Positions 14,951 through 18,962 of a DNA stretch of 18,962 bases are shown here, piece by piece. The translations under genes were made by a program, and so were the position numbers. A model generated the notes under the pieces. The model saw nothing but the letters and a program-made list of their open reading frames with translations. It was not told the DNA's origin and made no database searches. This DNA comes from Candidatus Bathyarchaeota archaeon (lineage in GTDB: Archaea > Thermoproteota > Bathyarchaeia > Bathyarchaeales > Bathyarchaeaceae), in the NCBI GenBank assembly GCA_026014605.1, contig JAOZIC010000208.1, forward strand, positions 3,896 to 22,857, written 5' to 3'. Every line of letters begins with the position of its first letter. The stretch's first letter is position 1.

Positions 14951-14958
14951 TTATATAT
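14951..14958 (+). promoter_or_regulatory. Candidate TATA box for the 121-residue membrane protein
   Basis: TTATATAT lies 59 bases before the ATG at 15010. Transcription would start near 14980, with GAAGGAG (14993-14999) in the leader. Confidence 0.45.
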
Positions 14959-15009
14959 GTCGATTTTAGAAATTTCGTTTTTATTTTCGTTTGAAGGAGC
15001 AAATCAGTG

Positions 15010-15375
15010 ATGAATATGTTACAACTGTTCATTTTTGTGTTCTTGTCCGGATTTATGTTTTCATACCCGTCTATTTTCAGGGCCAGTTCAGATGTTAGTT
15101 TCTTTACGTTCAAGTTGCCTAACCGTAGTTATCGTTTTGATATCCGCAACAAAGCAACACACCTTTGGGCTCAATGCATGAACATGCTGGATTATTTTGT
15201 TAATAACGATTTTCGTGTGTGCCTGTTTTGGTCACAAGGATTTATTCTTTGGGTTTTAGGCTGTTACTCAGTGTTGGTGGGTGCAGAAATTAGCTATACT
15301 ATCCTTGGTTACCTTTCGCTTCTGTTTTGTGGCATAGCACTTTACCTTACTTACATGAAGATTAAGACGATATAA
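15010..15375 (+). CDS. Small membrane protein, about 121 residues, unknown function
   Basis: The N-terminus MNMLQLFIFVFLSGFMFSYP is a signal anchor or membrane helix. A polar region follows (about 25-70, with RASSDV, KLPNRSYRFDIRNKATH). Two more hydrophobic stretches, at about 76-93 (FILWVLGCYSVLVGAEI) and 97-113 (LGYLSLLFCGIALYLTY), are separated by only a few residues. Three membrane helices are predicted. GAAGGAG lies 10 bases before this ATG and 7 before an in-frame GTG at 15007, so the start could be one codon earlier. The TATA box at 14951-14958 supports it as a real gene over the antisense frame that overlaps it. It is strongly enriched in Phe, Leu and Tyr. I recognise no family. Confidence 0.65.
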   Translation: MNMLQLFIFVFLSGFMFSYPSIFRASSDVSFFTFKLPNRSYRFDIRNKATHLWAQCMNMLDYFVNNDFRVCLFWSQGFILWVLGCYSVLVGAEISYTILGYLSLLFCGIALYLTYMKIKTI

Positions 15376-15431
15376 CCGTCTTTTCTTTGCCTGTTTTGGT
15401 CTTTTTTTGCACTGGTTTTTGTTGCAGAACT

Positions 15432-15460
15432 TTTTAATAGTAAAGTTGTAACTATACTAT
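15432..15460 (+). promoter_or_regulatory. ECF gene promoter with an overlapping 24-base operator-like dyad
   Basis: A TATA-like TTTTAATAG lies at 15432-15440. From 15437 to 15460 runs a dyad with arms ATAGTAAAGTT and AACTATACTAT around a central GT, symmetric except for one base pair. It starts inside the TATA box and ends 4 bases before the GTG start, so it covers the expected transcription start. A bound repressor would block transcription. The regulator is unknown; the archaeal flavin-related repressor RbkR would be a natural candidate if the transporter carries riboflavin. Confidence 0.5.
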
Positions 15461-15464
15461 TCCT

Positions 15465-15974
15465 GTGAGTCAAGTGGTCAACCAACAAAAAGCAGTAATC
15501 CAAATTTCTTTAATGGCTGTAATGTCTGCTTTAGTAGCAATTGGAACCTTTGTTGTACAAATTCCTAATGGCATGGGAGGCTACTTCAACGTTGGCGACG
15601 CCATGATTTTTGTTGCAGCACTAACTTTCAACCCTCTTGTAAGTGGTGTTGCAGGCGGATTGGGCTCTGCAATAGCTGACCTTCCAGGATATGTTGTTTA
15701 TGCTCCAGCAACGTTGGTAATCAAAGGTCTAGAAGGTCTGCTGGCGGGCTTTATTACAAACAAAAAAAGCGTATTCCGAGATGTTATTGCAGTTACTGTT
15801 GCAGGAGTTACGATGATATTTGGGTACTTCTTGTTCGAAGTCTACCTCTTGGGCGCGGGGCAAGCAATAGCAGGCATTCCCCTTAATGCTGCACAAATTC
15901 TTGTAAGTGCCTTGATTGGCGTCCCAGTTGCGCTGGTTTTGCGTCGACGTATGCCCGAGATTTTCCGAAACTAG
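15465..15974 (+). CDS. ECF transporter substrate-binding (S) component
   Basis: The 169-residue integral membrane protein has five or six hydrophobic helices. The segment GYFNVGDAMIFVAALTFNPLVSGVAGGLGSAIADLPGY (about residues 39-76), then APATLVIKGLEGLLAGFI, is the hallmark of the ECF S-component family that includes putative riboflavin-type transporters (PF07155). S components capture a vitamin or metal and need a shared energizing module (two ATPases and a T protein), which is not in this window, as in group II ECF systems. The GTG start at 15465 has no ribosome site, but a TATA-like element lies about 28 bases upstream, so the message is probably leaderless. A near-perfect 24-base dyad covers the promoter. 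The substrate is not provable from sequence. Confidence 0.9.
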   Translation: MSQVVNQQKAVIQISLMAVMSALVAIGTFVVQIPNGMGGYFNVGDAMIFVAALTFNPLVSGVAGGLGSAIADLPGYVVYAPATLVIKGLEGLLAGFITNKKSVFRDVIAVTVAGVTMIFGYFLFEVYLLGAGQAIAGIPLNAAQILVSALIGVPVALVLRRRMPEIFRN

Positions 15975-16056
15975 TTTTGTGGGTAAACATTTTTACGGAC
16001 CATGCGCAGGTTTTTTTAGTCTATGTGTATAGAGCCGTAAGGTGGACTGAAAAATC

Positions 16057-16785
16057 ATGGTCGGCAGTTTGTCAAGGGCCTCAAAGAAACTCAAAAGGGT
16101 TCAAGTTGTTTTTCGGCGTGAACCAACAAAAATTAAACAGGTTCTGGTCCAAGAAGGTTTTGAGGTTGTTGAATCTGACCCCGATTTTATTTTGTGCTAT
16201 GGCGGAGACGGCACCGTGCTTTACAGTGAACGAATATTTCCACAGGTTCCTAAGCTGATAATTAAGACTTCGCGGCATTGCAGACCTTACGATTACGATT
16301 TCAAAGATTTGCGCCAGATTTTGTCCCGGATTAATGCGGGTGATTTTCAGATTTACTCCGAAATGAAGCTGGAAACCCAAGCCAAAGGCGTTACTCTTGT
16401 GGGATTAAACGAAATCCAAGTTCACCTAAAAAAGCCGATATATGCTGTGCGGTTTAGTTTTTCTGCAAACGGAATAAAACATGACGATTTAATCGGCGAC
16501 GGCATCATTGTTGCCACTCCTTTTGGTTCCACGGGATATTATGCCGCAACTGGCGGGACCGTTTTCGAGACTGGTATTGGTATATCTTTCAACAATTTGC
16601 ACCACAAGAAGGTGCCCAGTTTAGTTGTTTCAGACGACACTGTTGTGCAATTAGCCATCAGCAGGGGTCCAGCGTGGTTGCTGGCGGACAATAACGAAGA
16701 TTTTATTGACCTAGATGCTGGTGACGTGATTGAAATTAAAAAGTCCATGAGTGTAGCAAATTTCATTTACGTTTCCAACCTATAA
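16057..16785 (+). CDS. nadK: NAD kinase (ATP-NAD kinase, COG0061 type), short form
   Basis: The enzyme phosphorylates NAD to NADP in the cytosol. The 242-residue protein carries LCYGGDGTVLYSE (GGDGT at 49-53), the conserved LNE motif (N118, E119 in VGLNEI), and GDGIIVATPFGSTGYY (148-162), which matches the usual GDG...TP-x-GSTAY segment of the family. The end, LLADNNEDFIDLDAGDVIEIKKS, is the typical C-terminal beta region. It is shorter at the N-terminus than most bacterial NAD kinases, as in several archaeal forms. The ATG at 16057 has GGTGG 11 bases upstream, a weak spacing, so the start is not certain. It lies 82 bases after the ECF gene and 23 before the phosphodiesterase. It is unrelated in detail to the COG3199 protein at 5189-6325. 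Confidence 0.88.
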   Translation: MVGSLSRASKKLKRVQVVFRREPTKIKQVLVQEGFEVVESDPDFILCYGGDGTVLYSERIFPQVPKLIIKTSRHCRPYDYDFKDLRQILSRINAGDFQIYSEMKLETQAKGVTLVGLNEIQVHLKKPIYAVRFSFSANGIKHDDLIGDGIIVATPFGSTGYYAATGGTVFETGIGISFNNLHHKKVPSLVVSDDTVVQLAISRGPAWLLADNNEDFIDLDAGDVIEIKKSMSVANFIYVSNL

Positions 16786-16787
16786 TC
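16780..16787 (+). promoter_or_regulatory. Candidate TATA box for a leaderless phosphodiesterase message
   Basis: CTATAATC overlaps the NAD kinase stop codon. Its centre is 26 bases before the GTG at 16809, which would place the transcription start on that codon. Confidence 0.4.
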
Positions 16788-16808
16788 TAAATTGACGAAC
16801 TTTTGGTT

Positions 16809-17480
16809 GTGAAATCCTTGTTGAAAATCGGGCACAGGGGAGCAAAAGCCTACGAGCCAGAGAACACCTTGCGAAGTTTTAGTGAAGCGATTACTTTGGG
16901 TGTTGATGCTGTGGAGTTGGATGTTCGAAAAACCAAGGACAACCAGCTTGTTGTTATTCATGATGGCAATGTGGACAAAACCACCAACGGCAAGGGCTTG
17001 GTAAATGAGTTAACGTTGGAAGAAATAAAAAAGCTAGTTACCGACAAAAACGAGACAATACCGACTTTGGATGAGGCTTTGACGTTTTTGGGAAAACGTG
17101 TGAAGATTCTTGTTGAACTCAAAGAAGTTGGTTTAGAAGCAGACGTTCTTGGTTTGGTTGAACAAAAAGGGCTGGTGGATAACGTGATCCTAGTTTCTTT
17201 TCATGAAGACGCTCTACGTAAAATAAGAGAACTAAACAAAGACGTGCAAACTGGTTTGATTTATGTTCGCCACAAAAACCCGATAAAAGCTGCTTTGGAT
17301 TTGAAGGCACAGTATTTGCTTTCGTTGTATCGGTTCACGCATTCTGCGAACGTCAAAAAGGCTCATGAAGCGGGGTTAAATGTGATTGTGTGGACAATAA
17401 ACAAAAAGGAAGAAGTTGCACAATACCGAAACAAGGGTGTAGATGGCATAGCCAGCGACCGACCAGACATTTTGCTTTAA
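16809..17480 (+). CDS. Glycerophosphodiester phosphodiesterase
   Basis: The enzyme hydrolyses glycerophosphodiesters from lipid head groups to glycerol phosphate and an alcohol. With the GTG start it has 223 residues, a single GDPD TIM barrel. KIGHRGAKAYEPENTL gives the catalytic H9 and R10 and metal ligand E18. AVELDVRKTKDN gives E36 and D38, and VVIHDGNVDKTTNGKG gives the second catalytic histidine H51. LVELKE is the next conserved metal-binding strand. The barrel ends VIVWTINKKEEVAQY and GVDGIASDRPDILL, both typical. There is no signal peptide, so it acts in the cytosol. The frame also offers TTG at 16803. I prefer GTG 16809 because a TATA-like element lies 26 bases before it and no ribosome site is visible. 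It may also be read through from NAD kinase. Confidence 0.92.
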   Translation: MKSLLKIGHRGAKAYEPENTLRSFSEAITLGVDAVELDVRKTKDNQLVVIHDGNVDKTTNGKGLVNELTLEEIKKLVTDKNETIPTLDEALTFLGKRVKILVELKEVGLEADVLGLVEQKGLVDNVILVSFHEDALRKIRELNKDVQTGLIYVRHKNPIKAALDLKAQYLLSLYRFTHSANVKKAHEAGLNVIVWTINKKEEVAQYRNKGVDGIASDRPDILL

Positions 17481-17850
17481 GTTGTTTGGTTTTTCTGAAA
17501 AAAGGTTGTTTTCAACAATGTACTTCTATTAGTCTTCAACTATGCTGGTTTTTAGTATTAACAGTTGCCCGCCCATTTTTTGGTGTTTTTTGGTCTGCAT
17601 GAACATGTATATTTTGTTTAGTTTGTATACTTTGGTTTGACAGGTTTTTTCTTGGTTTATTTTTTAGTAGTATTTTGTTGTCGTTTTGGTCTTTTAATGC
17701 GTTATATATGTTACTGTTTGACTTGTTAATGTCAATTTGAATAAACGTTCAGAGTTTGGTGGGTGGATAAATAAATGTTCAGTAAAAAGAAAATGTTTAT
17801 ATACAAATAACCAATAATTAGCATTTTAATTGAATGAGAGGTGATTCAGT
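17481..17850 (+). other. AT-rich intergenic region, 370 bases, no gene seen
   Basis: T-rich on the plus strand with several T-runs of five or more (for example at 17491, 17503, 17576 and 17661) that could end transcription of the upstream gene. A short stem TTGTT-ttc-AACAA lies near 17506-17518. I found no ORF with a ribosome site. The right end holds the promoter of the KaiC-like gene. Confidence 0.6.
17740..17804 (+). promoter_or_regulatory. KaiC-like gene promoter with a 13-base direct repeat
   Basis: AATAAACGTTCAG (17740-17752) and AATAAATGTTCAG (17770-17782) differ at one base and are spaced exactly 30 bases start to start, about three helical turns, so both face the same side of the DNA. 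A strong TATA-like TTTATATAC follows at 17796-17804, placing the start near 17826. Sites just upstream of TATA suggest an activator. Confidence 0.45.
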
Positions 17851-18594
17851 ATGACTTCACAAAAAACATCAAATATTGAATGGGTTGACTTCGGAGTAGC
17901 TGGACTTGACGACTTCATTCCTGGGTTGCCCAAAGGTGACGCAATACTTGTGCGCGGAGAACCCGGCACTGGCAAAACCATTGTGTGCTTACAATTCCTA
18001 TACAAAGGCGCAAAGAACGGCGAAAAATGTTTGTACATCACAACCGAAGAAACTCCCGAATCAATAATGAGGACTGGAGGAGAACTCTGGTCAGACTTCC
18101 CGCAACTGGTAAAAGATGGCCAAATCAAACTCGTTAACATGTCCATAACTGCAGAATACGCCAGTGAATACGGTATACTTGAAAAAGCAGAAGCAATGAA
18201 CATCGCAGAACGCGGATTCGCAACACAGCCTGGAGCAACCAGGGTGGTGATTGATTCGTTGTCTTCGTTGGATAAGCGCCTTTCTAACTCTGACGAGTTC
18301 CGAGAGGTCTTTATGAAGCTGCTGCTGGAAACCAAACAACAAGGTGCAACTGTAGTACTTACGGCTGAAGGTATTCCATTGACTCCGGACATCACAGAGT
18401 ATCTAGTAGACCACTTGATTTACCTTGATTACCGAAAACAGGATACATTGTGGACCCGAGTGTTCATTCTTCGTAAGTCACGAAGTGTGCCACTAAAGCC
18501 TCAGATACTAAAACTCAACATTGAACCTGGTGGTTTGTCCGTAGAAGAGACTCCGTTTGCCTTGAACCCTGTATGGTTCCAAAGCAAAATCTAA
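17851..18594 (+). CDS. KaiC-like (RecA superfamily) ATPase, single domain
   Basis: The 247-residue protein is a stand-alone KaiC/RAD55-type ATPase (COG0467), a group tied to signalling in archaea. It starts with the usual W-V-x-F-G-V-x-G-L-D-D-F-I-P-G-L-P-K-G entry. Walker A is GEPGTGKT (36-43, K42). Paired catalytic glutamates E66 and E67 lie in ITTEETPE, and Walker B is RVVIDSLSSL (D135). The C-terminal part has VVLTAEGIPL, VDHLIYLDY and RVFILRKSRSVPLKPQILKLNI, also typical. There is no second domain, no membrane helix and no fused sensor. GAGGTGA lies 6 bases before the ATG, and a strong TATA box plus a 13-base direct repeat lie upstream. The partner, probably a histidine kinase or archaeal signalling protein, is not in view. 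As in copA, codon style shifts partway (about 18240). Confidence 0.93.
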   Translation: MTSQKTSNIEWVDFGVAGLDDFIPGLPKGDAILVRGEPGTGKTIVCLQFLYKGAKNGEKCLYITTEETPESIMRTGGELWSDFPQLVKDGQIKLVNMSITAEYASEYGILEKAEAMNIAERGFATQPGATRVVIDSLSSLDKRLSNSDEFREVFMKLLLETKQQGATVVLTAEGIPLTPDITEYLVDHLIYLDYRKQDTLWTRVFILRKSRSVPLKPQILKLNIEPGGLSVEETPFALNPVWFQSKI

Positions 18595-18604
18595 AATCAT
18601 TCCC

Positions 18605-18645
18605 ACGATCGGTGAAGTGCCCCTTTTTTTTGGGCAACTTCATCG
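18605..18645 (+). terminator. Hairpin with a T-run loop after the KaiC-like gene
   Basis: ACGAT...TGAAGTGCCC (18605-18622) pairs with GGGCAACTTCATCGT (18632-18646) apart from a small bulge, with eight T in the loop. It starts 10 bases after the stop. An archaeal T-run terminator or a protective 3' stem are both reasonable readings. Confidence 0.5.
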
Positions 18646-18962
18646 TACACTGTTTCTTATGTTGAATGTGGGCTCAGATTTTTTGTAATCTTTTTTCTCT
18701 TTTGTTGTTTTCGTTGATTGTTTTTGGTGTATTGAACAATCCGAAATAGTAACACTTTTATTCAAAAGCGTAATACTACTATTGCGGGTTAAGGATGTGG
18801 AGCAGTCTTCGTCCGACGCTATACCTCCTCATGTCTCAGTTGTCGCTCGTTGATTTGTTCCCATTCCACATCCTTTATGCTTGATCAACAGATTGTTTTG
18901 CACGTTTTGAGACGCGCTGGATTTTTAGGTTTCAGCGGCCTGTTTGTCGCTCGCCCTGTTTT
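18646..18962 (+). other. Right-end region without a recognised protein gene
   Basis: After the hairpin the first 100 bases are T-rich filler. From about 18750 there is a TATA-like TTTTATTC (18757-18764) and then the candidate structured RNA. No ORF longer than a few codons with a ribosome site is visible on either strand. Confidence 0.5.
18786..18962 (+). ncRNA. Candidate structured RNA of unknown family (open at the window edge)
   Basis: AAGGATGTGGA (18791-18801) and TCCACATCCTT (18865-18875) form a perfect 11-base helix enclosing 63 bases. Inside, AGC-a-GTC and GACGCT can form a smaller stem around a 7-base loop. A TATA-like element at 18757-18764 predicts a start near 18787, right before the helix. 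The region is richer in G and C than its surroundings and has no coding frame. TTGTCGCTCG occurs twice (18840-18849 and 18944-18953). I could not match it to tRNA, 5S, SRP, RNase P or C/D guide RNA by eye. Confidence 0.3.

Noticed and set aside
14883..15113. Minus-strand 76-residue frame overlapping the membrane protein start
   Set aside because: Lysine/glutamine/threonine-rich antisense frame with no supporting signals, while the plus-strand gene has a TATA box and a strong ribosome site.
17390..17602. Plus-strand 70-residue frame at the end of the phosphodiesterase gene
   Set aside because: Mostly overlaps the real gene in another frame and has no ribosome site.
18786..18962. SRP RNA, RNase P RNA or 5S rRNA
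   Set aside because: The characteristic conserved segments of these RNAs (for example GAGGAAAGTCC of RNase P, or the SRP domain S loops) are not seen, so only a generic structured RNA is proposed.
1..18962. CRISPR array, insertion sequence, integrase or attachment site next to the tRNA
   Set aside because: No regularly spaced repeats, no transposase or integrase motifs, and no repeated copy of the tRNA 3' end in the window.

Overview
The window comes from an archaeon, most likely of the Bathyarchaeia or a nearby TACK lineage. That placement is inferred from gene content and signals, not from a marker tree. The archaeal features are TATA boxes about 25 bases before starts, at least two apparently leaderless GTG starts, an archaeal-type cofactor-independent phosphoglycerate mutase homologue, a CooC-type ATPase, a stand-alone KaiC-like ATPase, and large secreted proteins held by one C-terminal membrane helix. 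Genes are dense and mostly chromosomal housekeeping. I saw no CRISPR array, transposase or phage module.

Layout. Positions 1-398 (minus) hold the start of homoserine dehydrogenase. A small plus-strand gene (553-777) converges on a minus block running from 6729 down to 785: thioredoxin, a COG3199 ATP-NAD kinase-like protein, CooC with its own promoter and terminator, a 56-residue membrane protein with a secreted membrane-anchored protein, an M29-type aminopeptidase, and an ApgM-like enzyme of the kind proposed to act as a homoserine kinase. Divergent from thioredoxin is a copper module: a CopA P-type ATPase (7000-9465) and a 48-residue YHS protein. A tRNA-Cys(GCA) with encoded CCA and a HEAT-repeat protein follow. 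A minus-strand 801-residue secreted beta-propeller protein fills 10606-13011. The remainder is plus strand: a 39-residue small ORF, a threonine synthase-like protein fused to a winged helix, a membrane protein, a leaderless ECF transporter S component, a short NAD kinase, a glycerophosphodiester phosphodiesterase, and a KaiC-like ATPase. The last 180 bases contain a possible structured RNA.

How the genes fit. Homoserine dehydrogenase, the ApgM-like proposed homoserine kinase and the threonine synthase-like protein cover the last three steps from aspartate semialdehyde to threonine. They are not in one operon. The threonine synthase-like protein is the most interesting gene here. Its Schiff-base lysine position is an arginine (R101), and it ends in a PadR-like winged helix, so it may be a PLP-fold sensor or regulator rather than an enzyme. 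CopA, the YHS protein and possibly the divergent thioredoxin suit metal and thiol stress. Several promoters carry symmetric or repeated elements that look like transcription factor sites: 4249-4309, 6905-6923, 13077-13092, 15437-15460 and 17740-17782.
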